From positions 62,001 through 126,000 of the forward strand of contig SNVD02000400.1 in NCBI GenBank assembly GCA_013180625.2: a stretch of DNA of 64,000 nt, in the 5' to 3' direction. The translations under genes were made by a program, and so were the position numbers. The DNA is from Boswellia sacra. Taxonomy: Eukaryota; Streptophyta; Magnoliopsida; Sapindales; Burseraceae. The notes under the pieces are model-generated. The model searched no databases. It saw only the letters and a list, made by a program, of their open reading frames with translations, and was not told the origin of the DNA. Numbering within the stretch: the first letter of the stretch is position 1; every line of letters starts with the position of its first letter. This document shows, in pieces, positions 9,212 through 19,943 of this stretch.

Positions 9212-9899
9212 ATGGCAGTAAACTTCTATCAATTCAGTAGCGGATTTGAGCCACAAGTACCATGGAAAGTAAATGAGGTAAGCACTCCGAACATTGAACA
9301 ACAAGTTTTTGAGCTAACCTCTCTTGTAGAAAACATGGCTGTAGGAGATATGCAAAAATCTTATGAATGTGGGATATATTCTACGATGGAGCATCCAATC
9401 GATATGTATCCAACTTTACAAGAAGAATATATGGAACAAGCCAATGCCATGGGTGGATTTCAAGGACTAAAAGACTCTGGCAAATGGTATGACTCCTTTC
9501 TCTAGCACTTACAATGATGGATGGGAAGGATGCAACATAAGTTCAGTCACTGAGCATCATCAACAATCACTCCAAATGAGTACCAAATCGGGCCAAAGGT
9601 TTCAAAATCAAACTGTGTAGACTGCACAGCAACTTTTCAAATGCAAACACCCAATGCCACATACAGCACCGCAACCAGCTTCACAAAAACTCAGGATGTT
9701 CTCTAGGACATTGTTAATGCACTTGCCACAAACACAATGCAATTCCAGCAGGAAACTGGGGCAAGTATCCAAAACCTGGCAAATCAAATGGGACAATTGG
9801 CTACTAGCATGAGCAAATTCGAGGGCCAAAGGAGCAAGTAAGAATTATGTGCTCTGTCTAAACAGATGATCAATCAAAGAGAGAATTCGTGTGCGATAA
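9212..9899 (+). pseudogene. Truncated gag-like reading frame of the first Athila-like copy
   Basis: The frame starts MAVNFYQFSSGFEPQVPW and includes the degenerate knuckle-like CGIYSTMEH segment and a GGF block. It then loses frame after KDSGKWYDSF at 9505. Further gag-like text is recognisable out of frame to about 9880. It parallels the copy at 11424, so both elements share the same deletion of the gag N-terminus. Confidence 0.75.
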
Positions 9900-11310
9900 T
9901 GATAGGGGTAATTTTTATGTATTACTTTTATATCAATTCGCCCATGTTTCTTTGCTATATTCCTTGGTATTTTTATGTTTTTGTGTGGTTTTGATGTTTG
10001 TAGGAGTTTGGAGCAACTTGCACAAAAATAGAGTAAAACCCTTCATTTTCACCTCTGCTAGTCAGTGATCTTCTCGGATTTAATTGTATTGATATACAAT
10101 GAATTCGACGACATATTATATACCGTTGGAAAGCTCTTGAAGTCTATTTTCTGGAGAAATTTACGGTTTATAAATCCATTCAGTGTACCAAAAGTTCTAA
10201 TCAAAACAGTGTGAGATGTATAGAAATATAATTCCACAAGTCACTGTAGCATGTATAATACGGGACACTGTAGCAATTCACTGTAGCAGAGTATTTAAAC
10301 ACATTTTAGGGTTTATTTTGATAACTTGAAGAGGGGAGAACGTGGTGGAGGCTGCAGCTCTGGAATTCTTTCATCTCCTGGAGTTCTTGAAGGAGAAAGG
10401 AAGCTTGGAAAGAGAAAGAACTACAATCCAAAGAGAATTACATCAAATTTGCTAAGTTTTTCCCTTCCCTTTCATTTTCTGGAATGTCTCCAAGTTGTAT
10501 TGTATTTACCACGTTCTTAAACATGTGTAACTGAATCTGAATTGGTTGAGGGTGATTTCAAAGCCCCTGATATGGTTTGTGTAAGTTGATTGTGTAAGGA
10601 ATTGTTATCCAATTCTCTAATTGAAGTTGCTTGTATTCTCCCATATTTAATGCTTATGATTGCTTGCTGATTGTATTTGAGTGGCCAACTGAATATAATC
10701 TGGTTGTGATTTATTGCTAGACTAGAAATCTTGATCCGTAATTGTCTTGAATTTCTAAACATTAGTAGCAAAATTGTGATCAGATATTACAATTGGAGAA
10801 TATAACCTAAGTTAAATAATCCGAGCTTGTGTGTTTATTGCTTAGATCAACCTGTCTTTCTTTTCATAATGCATCCATTTAATTAAATTTAGAGAGCTTG
10901 TTCTAGGTTGTTTAATGGATAGAGATTAAGTAAAGAGCCTATTTTATTTAACAACAAAGTAAGGAAAGATTGGGATAACAGAGCTTGTTGTTATCTACGG
11001 TTGATAACTTCAATGCTGTAATTGGATGACAATTCTACCATTAATTCGCAAATCCATATCTTGTGGTAGAGAAGGATCCCTTAACCAGGTTTCTCTCATT
11101 GATTTTTCAATCTGTTTTTAATTTGTATTGTGTTATTCTTTACTTGCATTAATATTTCATCAAGTTAATCAATCAACAAAACCCCCCTCATTTAGTTTAT
11201 TGTTGCTTTCGAATAACAAATTCAATAGAATCAATCCTCGTGGGAACGATATCTTACTCATCACTTTATTACTTGTGCGACTAGTATACTTGCTAGTTTC
11301 GAACGCTTCA
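9900..11310 (+). repeat. LTR B of the Athila-like array
   Basis: It begins TGATAGGGG, diverged from TGATAAGTG in the other copies, and ends GAACGCTTCA, 1411 bp. A TATTTAAA box lies near 10290. It is followed directly by the PBS. Confidence 0.95.
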
Positions 11311-11316
11311 AGTTTT

Positions 11317-11334
11317 TGGCGCCGTTGCCGGGGA
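11317..11334 (+). promoter_or_regulatory. Primer-binding site (tRNA-Asp type)
   Basis: TGGCGCCGTTGCCGGGGA, exact Athila/Tat-type priming site, six bases after LTR B. Confidence 0.95.
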
Positions 11335-11423
11335 TTGATTTTCTAATCGATTTGTTATTTTGTTTTCATTGTTGATTCATATTTTCTTTGTGTTTCTTTT
11401 CTGATTGTTTGTGTTTAGACAAC

Positions 11424-12494
11424 ATGGCAATAAACTTCTATCAATTCAGTAGCGGATTTGAGCCACAAGTACCATGGAGAGTAAATGAGGTAAGCACTTC
11501 GAACATTGAACAACAACTTTCTGAGCTAACCTCTCTTGTGAAAAACATGGCTGTAGGAGATATGCAAAAATCTTATGAATGTGGGATATATTCTACGATG
11601 GAGCATCAAATCGACATGAATCCAACTTTACAAGAAGAATATATGGAACAAGCCAATGCCATGGGTGGATTTCCAGGACAAACGAGGCAATGGTATGATC
11701 CTTTCTCTATCACTTACAATGCTGGATGGAAAGATCAAAAAAACCCCCCCCCCAGAATTTCAGTTACAGGAATCCATTCCAACCAATCACTCAGAAATGT
11801 GATTCAAAATCGGCAACAATTAGTTTCAATCAACCTAGAGTGCCAGCAACCATTTCAAATGCAACCACCACCAATGCCACATCCAGCACCGCAACCAGCT
11901 TCGCAAAATTCAGGTATGTCTCTCGAAGATATTGTTAATGCACTTGCCACTAACACAATGCAATTCCAGCAGGAAACTGGGGCAAGTATCCAAAAACCTG
12001 GCAAATCAAATGGGACAATTGGCTACTAGCATGAGCAAATTCGAGGGCCAAGACTCAGAAAAATTATCTTCTCAAACGGTGATCAATCGAAGCGAGACTG
12101 CTAGTGCAATAATACTTTGCAAAGTGGAGAGCAACTTAGATGTCTTAACGGGAAAACCACAAATGATGAAGGAGATGACACCAACATCCTACCATGAAAC
12201 AAAACATTGACTTCTCAGGTAAATCCTATAACTCCCATTCCTTCATATGTTACTCCTCCACTTTTTCCTAGTAGATTTGCAAAATCGAAGAAGGAGGAAC
12301 AGGAACAGAAAATCTTGGAAACTTCTCCCAAAATTGAGGTAAATATACCACTTCTGGATGCTATCGAGCAAGTACCTTGTTATACAAAATGTCTCAAGGA
12401 GTTATGCACCAGCAAGAGGAAGTTAAAAGGAAATGAGAAAGTAAGTGTGGGGGACAATGTTTCAGCTTGTATTGCCAATGAAAAATTCCTCTGA
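11424..12494 (+). pseudogene. gag-like region of Athila/Tat element, frameshifted
   Basis: The ATG at 11424 opens MAINFYQFSSGFEPQVPW; the N-terminal body of gag expected in this lineage is missing. The segment continues through CGIYSTMEH (knuckle-like, two expected cysteines lost), GGFPGQ and a proline-rich stretch. It shifts frame around a C10 homopolymer near 11744 and again near 12000. Text then continues as FPSRFAKSKKEEQEQK, VNIPLLDAIEQVPCY and KELCTSKRKLKGNEKVSVG before the protease domain. These late-gag strings are characteristic of the lineage. Several stops and frame changes make it non-functional. Confidence 0.85.
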
Positions 12495-13080
12495 AATGCA
12501 AAGATCCAGGTACCGTGTCCACTACATTCTATGCGCCATTGATAATACCAAGTTTGAAAGAGCTACGTTAGATTTAGAAGCATTTATTAACATCATGCCA
12601 TATTCTATTTATGCTTCTTTAAATCTTGGACCTTTTGCGGAAACTTATATTACCATTCAACTTACCAAAAGTGTTGTGGAAGATGTGCTTGTGCAGGTGA
12701 ATCAATTTGTTTTCCCAGCAAACTTCTATGTCCTTGAAATAGAGGATGAGACATCCCCTAATCCAACACCGATTCTTTTAGGGAGACCATTCGTGAAAAC
12801 TGCTAGAACCAAGATTGATGTTCATGATGGCACTCTGACCATAGAGTTTGATGGCAAGGTGAGGTGTTTTAATATTTTTGAGGAAATGAGGTACTCTAAT
12901 GACTTACATTCTGTTTTTGCAGTTGACGTTATTGATTATTTGCCACAACAATGTGTTGAGTTAACTCGCAAGAATGGAGTGGATGTTGCTATTAGTGAAC
13001 ACATAAGGATAGAAAGTTTCAAAGAACCAAGAGAGCTGATACAAGTGTCTAAAGAATTGGAGGAAGCTGTAACAACTTGA
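12495..13080 (+). pseudogene. Aspartic protease domain of Athila/Tat element, degenerate
   Basis: The open frame covers the retropepsin-like domain. The active-site region reads ATLDLEAFINIMPYSIY: the aspartate is kept but the following residues are altered. Further on come VVEDVLVQVNQFVFPANFYV and PTPILLGRPFVKTARTKIDV, the conserved C-terminal half. A short in-frame deletion after IQLTKS removes part of the flap. The frame closes at 13080. In an intact element this domain would process the Gag-Pol polyprotein. Confidence 0.85.
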
Positions 13081-13168
13081 ATGGAGACTAAGCTACTCAC
13101 CTATCACCACAATAGGTATATGTTTTGTATCTTGAATTGCCTTATTTAATGAGAAACTTCTTCCTTCT

Positions 13169-13462
13169 GTGATGAAAGCCAATACCTTGGAGCTTAAGTC
13201 ACTTCCAGATCATTTGAATTATGGATTCTTGGGTGAGAATGATACTTTGCGAGTTACAATGGAAATGTGCCTTGCACGAATACAAGAAGAGAAACTCGTC
13301 CGAATACTTACAGACCACAAAATAGCTATTGAGTGGACAATTTTTGACATCCAAGGCCCATCCATATGCATTGACTGTATCTTGTTAGAAGAGGGATCCA
13401 AGCCCATTAGAGAAGCACAACGGAAATTGGATCCTCCCATGATGGAACCAACGTCGGGCTGA
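13169..13462 (+). pseudogene. Linker before reverse transcriptase, truncated
   Basis: The frame reads LELKSLPDHLNYGFLGEN, later LVRILTDHKIAIEWTIFDI, then RKLDPPMMEPTSG and stop. This is the segment that leads into RT in this lineage, but RT itself is missing. Sequence jumps at about 13455 to post-pol text (GACGTTAAACCAAGCGC, GGATGCAACCCAAT). The element therefore has a clean internal pol deletion. Confidence 0.8.
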
Positions 13463-13899
13463 GGACGTTAAACCAAGCGCTTATTGGGATGCAACCCAAT
13501 ATTTTTTGAAAAAAAAAAGAAAAGAAAAATAAAATAAGGAATAATGATCAATTTTTGTGTCTCGAGGAGATTCCTTTCGTAGACCATCAAATTGACTAGG
13601 TTTTATCTCTCTTTGCCATCTGTCTTATTTGTTTTTATATTTTTTTTACTTGTTTTTGACCTTTGTTTGCTATCGTGTTGTTATCTTTTTTATGTGTCTT
13701 TAGTTTCGTTTCTGCTCTTTTCTTTTCCTTCCTTTTGTTTAATTTGATTATTTCGTACTTCGAATTCATTTGTGCAACAGCTTGAGGAAACATCCAAAGG
13801 GGAGTTGAAACCATTGCCCGAAGGTTTGAAACGTGCATATCTTGGAGAAGAACAGACTCAATCGCATTATCGGTAATATCTCTCCTTTTCTTCTCTTCA
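13463..13899 (+). other. Post-pol spacer with a second, short linker-like segment
   Basis: The region is T-rich. At 13779-13875 a short frame reads QQLEETSKGELKPLPEGLKR then AYLGEE, resembling the pre-RT linker at 13190. This suggests an internal duplication or template switch. It ends in TAA. Confidence 0.5.
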
Positions 13900-14480
13900 A
13901 TGGATGCCGATATCTTTCTGTCGAACCTTCGTAAATATTGTCCTTCACTTCCTCAAAATGCTGTGTTTAAAATTTATAAAGTACGGATGACTAGACTTTG
14001 GGCATTGATGCTCTTAAATGTGCCTGCTGATATCCGATGGCTTATCGAAGCCAAGGTGAGATTGTCCGGTGAGCCGGACATTAATCTCACAAAATACATG
14101 CCTGGTCTAGGAAAGAGCTACTACGCCAAGAGGCGAAGAGCGAAAAGGTTACAAGTAGTTATAAATGTGCTAGATGGAATTGTAACCAGACTTGTCATTC
14201 ATTAGGTTTTGTGTCCAGGAATAGAGAAGATAAACTTTCATTTAGTAAGAATGGTTTGAGTAATGAGTCGCTGGATAATGTTTTGTTAACTCTCGAGTCA
14301 CATTCTTGTGGACTTGTTCAACGTGAATTGCTTAATCTATGGACACAATTTCGTAATGAATTGCAGTGTTATAGTCTAGGGAATCTGACTAAAAACGACC
14401 CTGTTTGCCAGTTTATAAGAAAACTGATGGGAAGCAAATCCCCGACTCATAGAAGGCGTTTCAGCCGTTACTGGACGTAA
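13900..14480 (+). CDS. Unrecognised ORF of the Athila-like element, one probable frameshift
   Basis: The first frame (ATG 13900) gives MDADIFLSNLRKYCPSLPQN and continues through MTRLWALMLLNVPADIRWLI to a basic SYYAKRRRAKR. Near 14150 a different frame takes over with YKCARWNCNQTCHSLGF, SRNREDKLSFSKNGLSNE and LDNVLLTLESHSCGLVQREL, ending at 14480. A single frameshift would join them into about 190 codons with a basic stretch and a Cys/His cluster (C..W.C...CH) that could bind zinc or nucleic acid. I do not recognise the family. It sits where some Athila elements carry an extra third ORF, but no membrane or signal segment is apparent. Confidence 0.5.
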
Positions 14481-14698
14481 AACCAGAGGAAGATGTGAGC
14501 CACAATCACAACTACTTGTATATTTGAATGTGTGTTATTGTTGTCGAATTTTTTTTTTCTTGTTTCGTTTGATCTGATTATCAATGTTGTTTTTGTGTTG
14601 TTGTTTGTTGATTTTGTTTGTTGATTTTGTTTGTTTTAATTTCAAGTTTTCTTTTTGACAAACCAGATGACTACCCCATGATATAAGCACACGTTGAA

Positions 14699-14899
14699 GA
14701 CAAGTGTGGAGGTTTTGTCAACCTTCGTCGAAAGTATATCTTTACTTTTCATGCTACACGTGGGAGACAAGTGTGGAGGTTTTGTCAACCTCCACCGAAA
14801 GTGTATCTCCATTTTCCATGCTTCACGTGGGAAACCAGTGTGTAGGTTTTGTCAAACCTCGCCGAAAGCATATCTCATTTTTTCAAATCTTGGAGCGAT
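14699..14899 (+). repeat. 67-bp tandem repeat, three units
   Basis: GACAAGTGTGGAGGTTTTGT begins at 14699 and 14766, and a diverged form begins at 14833, each 67 bp apart. Units include CACGTGGGA and a GTCGAAAGT-like block. Confidence 0.9.
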
Positions 14900-15073
14900 A
14901 AATCTGCATCAAGCAACCCCCACCGAATGTATGTCCCCATGTGTCAAAATTTGAGAGTTTTATGGGTGTATATATACATTCTGCATATTTTCATATGTCA
15001 TTCCATAACCTGTCTTGCAATTGAAAAGCATAATATCTAACGTGTCTTACACAAGATTAGAGCACTTGTAGAA

Positions 15074-15724
15074 ATGGAGAAAACACCAATTCGGTGATTC
15101 TGCAATATATGCGTATTTTGCGGATCGCAATTTGGTAAAGATGGAGAGTTTACCACAGCAGCTCTTGATCTTGGTAGAACATTAGCTGCGAGGGGTATTA
15201 ATTTGATTTATGGAGGGGGTAATCTTGGGTTAATGGGGTGTGTGTCAACAGCTGCATCCCTAGGAGGGAGCAAAGTTCTCGGCATTATCCCTAAACCATT
15301 AGCTGTACGAGATATCGTAGGCAACACCATGGGGGAAGAGTTACAGGTTTCTAGTATGCATGAGCGTATTGCACATATGGTCATTAAATCTGATGCATTT
15401 ATAGCTTTGCTCGGTGGTTATGGTACATTGGAGAAGATATTTCAAATCACCTCTTCGACACAGCTAAACATCCATCGGAAACCCATTGGTTTGTTAAATG
15501 TCAATAATTTTTTTGATGGTTTGTTGTCTTTTCTTGATCAAGCAGTAGAAAAAAACTTCATCTCACAGTCGACGAGACAAATCCTGGTTACAGCTTCAAC
15601 TGTAGGGGAGTTAATTGACAAATTATAAGCATTCGTCTATTCGCCTGATCCAACAATATCTCAGATAGATTGGTTTGGAGAAGGCAATAAGAGGCGTAAA
15701 CTGGATTTAACGCTCCATCTGTAA
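15074..15724 (+). pseudogene. LOG: LOG-type cytokinin phosphoribohydrolase, intronless captured copy
   Basis: LOG enzymes release active cytokinin bases from riboside 5'-monophosphates. From the ATG at 15074 the frame reads MEKTPIR, TGA (15095-15097), then ICVFCGSQFGKDGEF, YGGGNLGLMG, LGIIPKPLAVRDIVGN and FIALLGGYGTLEKIF, then GLLNVNNFFDGLLSFLDQAV, to a TAA at 15626-15628. Beyond it the same frame stays open for 31 more codons (through QIDWFGEGNKRRKLDLTL). The PGGYGTxEE hallmark has become LGGYGTLEK and the MHxRK block reads MHERI, so key catalytic residues are lost. There is no intron, although plant LOG genes have several, so the copy was made from mRNA. It lies in sense orientation inside the retrotransposon, between 67-bp repeats and the 3' untranslated region. 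Confidence 0.92.
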
Positions 15725-17590
15725 TCTTTATCTGCTGGGTTGCTTCATTTTCGTTTGCTTTCTCTTTGTTGTGTTTATTTGAGTTTTTTTTTTTTTTTGT
15801 CATTTCTTTTGAGTTTTTCAGGTTGTTTCTTTCACCCCAGGTAATATTTTCTAATCTTGGCTTTTAGAGTGGTGGCTTAAAAAGTTCAAGTTCTCTTGAA
15901 ACGCATTCTGGATTTCTTTAATCCATAATGGCTGAATAAGGAGGCTAACTTCTAAACCTTTTAGACCCATTCTAACTGACTTGTTTGTGTTTGCTGATTT
16001 GTTGGACTTTATTATTTTCTGAGTAAGTTTAGTTTTATGTAATTTCGAGTTGTTGTGTGTTTTTGTCTTTATCAGTTTCGATTCGAAAAAAAAAAACATT
16101 GTGGAAAAACCTGAGAATGGCAGAATATGGGGTTTTCTTAACTCTTGAAACGCATTCTCTCTCAGTAAATCTGTAGTTTGTTTATTTCATGTTGTTTGAA
16201 GTGTCTTGTTTCTTGTTTTGTTCTTTCATAATAAAGGTATATAGGCTGGAAACCTTAAGTCTGCGGGCTACTGGTCCTAAGGATTGTTGAAATATACAAT
16301 CTTGACTCAGGTGTAACAACGCCACGTACCTCTTTTCTTGCATTTTGTGGGTCGATGATAAGATAATGATTGAATTAAGAATAACTCTTGGAAAATGATA
16401 AATGATGCATGGATCTGTGTGCTTGAAATGTTTATTGGTTTTCGCTTTGCTTTTGATTCCTTGCGCAACATTGAGCACTGAGCTATTATCACTGAGTTAT
16501 TTGTTCACTTAGAGAAAGTTTATGTAATTTAAATGTTTCTTCAGATTTCAATGAATTCTAGAACTTGTTTGATGGTCACTCGAGGCGAAATCCTAGACTG
16601 TGCAACATTGGGGAAATGATTTAGGCCATCTTTGGACCGTTTGAGCCTTAATAGCCAACCTTGACTGAAATTGATCCCTAGTTACCCCTTTGAGCCTTTG
16701 TAAGCCTTTTTCTTTGTTAACTCACTAAAAGATTTCCTAACCTCAAATGAATTTGTTCCAAACAGTTTATCCCTTACCTATGAGCATGTAGATCATTCAC
16801 AATTAAATTCTAAGCTATGTTCTGGTTTTGGGAAGTTAGATGAGGTTGGGATGTGTCATGAGCAATACAAGTGAGTTCTATTATGTTTGTAAAAAAAAAA
16901 AAAGAAAAAAAAAGAAAAAAAAGAACAAAAGAAGAAGAATAAGAGATCTATACCCTTAAGTCTTCTTAAAAAGAATGAAACAACAAAGTGTGGGGGTGTA
17001 GTTTTCTTTTGTTTTCTACGAAAAAAAAAAAAAGATTGAGTGTTCTAAATAAGTTTGGGGGAGTAACCTGGTGAATTGAAATGAAGTTGTGTTATAGGGT
17101 TGAGCTCTACATAGTCTTGAATGATTTATGTGTTTGTGGGTGATTTGAGCCAAATTATTATCCTTTATCATACCTTCACCCAAGCCAAACGTTACAAGCT
17201 TAATAAAGTCCTACTTGATCCTTGGTGTTGTGCATGTCTACATTAGTGGAGAGTGACTTGAAAAGCAGGCCTATGGAGTTCATTTATACACACATCTTCA
17301 CTATTAAATATGATTCATTTTTATGCATAAACTCATCCGGGTTACAAGTGATTAGGTGAGAATGGCTCTACACACACACACTTGAGGAATTGAAGTGAAG
17401 CGAAACTAATCTTTGAGATAAAATTCTTGATCAAGTGCATTATTTTGAAGTTTTCCTTGGGTTATAATTAAGTACAATCTTTGAGGCCTATTTGCAAGTT
17501 AAGCATTTGTGTTTTAATTTTTTTTGAATCTGTTTCGGTTTAGTTTTGTTTCATATTGTCGTATTTGCTCGAGGACTAGCAAAGTCTAAG
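15725..17590 (+). other. 3' untranslated region of the Athila-like element
   Basis: It holds T-rich and A-rich runs (16893-16950, 17021-17034), repeated TTGAAACGCATTCT motifs (about 15897 and 16145), and GTGTGGGGGTG / GTTTGGGGGAG purine motifs. The tail includes TGCTCGAGGACTAGCAAAG, a string commonly placed just upstream of the polypurine tract in this lineage. Open frames here are short and not conserved-looking. Confidence 0.6.
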
Positions 17591-17602
17591 TGTGGGGGAA
17601 TT
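17591..17602 (+). promoter_or_regulatory. Polypurine tract of the Athila-like element
   Basis: TGTGGGGGAATT directly abuts the 3' LTR start TGATAAGTG at 17603. It is the expected plus-strand priming site for reverse transcription. Confidence 0.9.
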
Positions 17603-19013
17603 TGATAAGTGTCTATTTATGTATCATTTTCATATCAATTCGTCCATGTTTCTTTGCTATATTCCTTGGTATTTTTATGTTTTTGTGTGGTTTTGATGTT
17701 TGTAGGAGTTTTGGAGCAACTTGCACAAAAATGGAGTAAAACCCTTCATTTTCACCTCTGCTAGTCAACCATCTTCTCGGATTTAATTGTATTGATATAC
17801 AATGAACCCGATGACATATTATATACCGTTGGAAAGCTCTCGAAGTCTATTTTCTGGAGAAATTTACGGTTTATAAATCCATTCAGTGTACCAAAAGTTG
17901 TAATCAAAACAGTGTGAGAAGTATAGAAATGTAATTCCACAAATCACTGTAGCATGTATAATACGGGACACTGTAGCAGGTTACTGTAGCAGAGTATTTA
18001 AACACATTTTAGGGTTTTATTTTATAACTTGAAGAGGGGAGAACGTGGTGGAGGCTGCAGCTCTGGAATTCTTTCATCTCTTGGAGTTCTTGAAGGAGAA
18101 AGGAAGCTTGGAAAGAGGAAGAACTACAATCCAAAGAGAATTACATCAAATTTGCTAAGTTTTTCCCTTCCCTTTCATTTTCTGGAATGTCTCCATGTTG
18201 TATTGTATTTACCACGTTCTTAAACATGTGTAACTGAATCTGAATTGGTTGAGGGTGATTTCAAAGCCCCTGATATGGTTTTTGTAAGTTGATTGTGTAA
18301 GGAATTGTTATCCAATTCTCTAATTGAAGTTGCTTGTATTCTCCCATATTTAATGCTTATGATTGCTTGCTGATTGTATTTGAGTGGCCAACTGAATATA
18401 ATCTGGTTGTGATTTATTGCTAGACTAGAAATCTTGATCCGTAATTGTCTTGAATTTCTAATCATTAGTAGCAAAATTGTGATCAGAGATTACAATTGGA
18501 GAATATAACCTAAGTTAAATAATCCGAGCTTGTGTGTTTATTGCTTAGATCAACCTATCTTTCTTATCATAATGCATCCATTGAATTAAACTCAGAGAGC
18601 TTGTTCTAGGTTGTTTAATGGATAGAGATTAAATAAAGAGCTTGTTTTATTTAACAACAAAGTAAGGAAAGATTGGGATAACAGAGCTTGTTGTTATCTA
18701 CGGTTGATAACTTCAATGCTGTAATTAGATGACAATTCTACAATTAATTCGCAAATCCATATCTTGTGGTAGAGAAGGATCCCTTAACCAGCTTTCTCCC
18801 ATTGATTTTTCATTCAAATTTACTTTCTGTTTTGTTATTCTTTACTTGCATTCTTATTTCATTTAGTAAAGCATTCAACAAAAATCCCCCCTGTTTAGTT
18901 TATTGTTGCTGGAAATAACAAATTCAATTAGAATCAATCCTCGTGGGAACGATATCTTACTTATCACTTTATTACTTGTGCGACTAGTATACTTGCTAGT
19001 TTCGAACGCATCA
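17603..19013 (+). repeat. LTR C (3' LTR) of the Athila-like array
   Basis: TGATAAGTGTC ... GAACGCATCA, 1411 bp, very similar to LTR A and LTR B. It abuts an integrase segment of a minus-strand chromovirus at 19014. Confidence 0.95.
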
Positions 19014-19134
19014 TCTTGCAAGAGTGCAAGGGTTCGTGCCATAGTTGGGTGACCAGCCCACTTGGAATCGTGGCACTCCTTGATGATCTCCTTCCGGAAG
19101 TTTTCATGTCTTGGCACGGAAGAGGTGGTTACTC
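19014..19134 (-). pseudogene. Integrase HHCC-domain fragment of chromovirus E1
   Basis: The minus-strand frame reads SVPRHENFRKEIIKECHDS then KWAGHPTMARTLALLQ and stops at the Athila-like LTR. It contains the first histidines of the zinc-binding HHCC module of plant Ty3 integrases. The catalytic core is missing here. Confidence 0.85.
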
Positions 19135-19142
19135 GTTGTGAG

Positions 19143-19935
19143 TAGGCCTGGCAAATTCTATACGACCCGTTAACACGACACGAACCCATTCGATAAAAAC
19201 GTGTTTTGGATATAATATTATCGGATTGGGTCGTTAATGGGTTAACACGATAAAATCCGTTTAATATCGGACCGTGTTTGGGTTTATACTATAAAAAACC
19301 GTTTCACCCGTTTAATCCGTTAATGTTAAGGATAATATAGTAAATTTATTTATGATACATAAAAAAATATAATAAAATATAACAAATACTAATTTATAAC
19401 TATATTTAATCTAATTAAAATTATTCTAATGTAATTATGTTATCTTTTTCTTATGCGTGTATGAGTATGACATTTTGATGAGAAATATAAATAAGAAACT
19501 TATAAAATGTTCTATTTAATTTTCAGAAATCATTCAATAATTGGACATTATCAATTATTTATCTTAAATACACTTTAGATGGATATTTAAATGATGTTGG
19601 ATACAAAATTTTGTTTATATTTTCGTATTATATTAAATTTGGATATTTCGATATATTTCAAAATATTTGTTAGATTTTAAATTTATAAACTATTGGTTTT
19701 ACTATTTGTTTATAATTTATACAAATCATGTTACACATATTGTTGTCTAACTTGAAAATAAAAAAAACGGGTTAAATAGGTTGGATTCGGGTAACACGTT
19801 AAGTTAACAGTCGGGTTTGGGTTTATAGATTTAGACCCAATAAGTTAATGGGTCGGATTTGGATTAACATAATTTAACACGACACGAATACGAAACGATA
19901 CAAAACCGCTCTAACACGACCCGTTGCCAGGTCTA
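19143..19935. mobile_element. Non-autonomous hAT-type element, 793 bp, TSD GTTGTGAG
   Basis: Terminal inverted repeats TAGGCCTGGCAA and TTGCCAGGTCTA flank a non-coding AT-rich interior rich in AACACGAC and GGGTT motifs. The 8-bp direct repeat GTTGTGAG lies at 19135-19142 and 19936-19943. It interrupts the chromovirus pol frame between RNase H and integrase. A second copy in inverted orientation is at 40546-41333. Confidence 0.92.
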
Positions 19936-19943
19936 GTTGTGAG

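Larger units (their letters stand above)
7689..9899 (+). mobile_element. Athila/Tat-lineage LTR retrotransposon, 5' LTR plus truncated internal region
   Basis: One 1411-bp LTR (7689-9099) is followed by a primer-binding site matching plant tRNA-Asp and about 800 bp of leader and gag-like sequence. That sequence stops at 9899, where a second LTR begins. Near the break the internal sequence (GCGATAATGATA) runs into the LTR start TGATAGG, so the junction sits on a short TGATA overlap. No target duplication could be matched on either side. Confidence 0.85.
9900..19013 (+). mobile_element. Athila/Tat-lineage LTR retrotransposon carrying a LOG pseudogene
   Basis: The 9.1-kb unit has LTRs at 9900-11310 and 17603-19013, a tRNA-Asp PBS at 11317 and a polypurine tract directly before the 3' LTR. 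The internal region holds gag and protease remnants and the short linker before reverse transcriptase, then jumps to post-pol sequence. RT, RNase H and integrase are absent, so it is non-autonomous. An unrecognised ORF, 67-bp repeats and an intronless LOG pseudogene occupy 13.9-15.7 kb. Five-base flanks (GATAA left, TCTTG right) do not match, so the borders were probably rearranged after insertion. Confidence 0.88.

Noticed and set aside
14694..15040. Three overlapping ORFs
   Set aside because: All are frames through the 67-bp tandem repeat; no independent evidence of coding.
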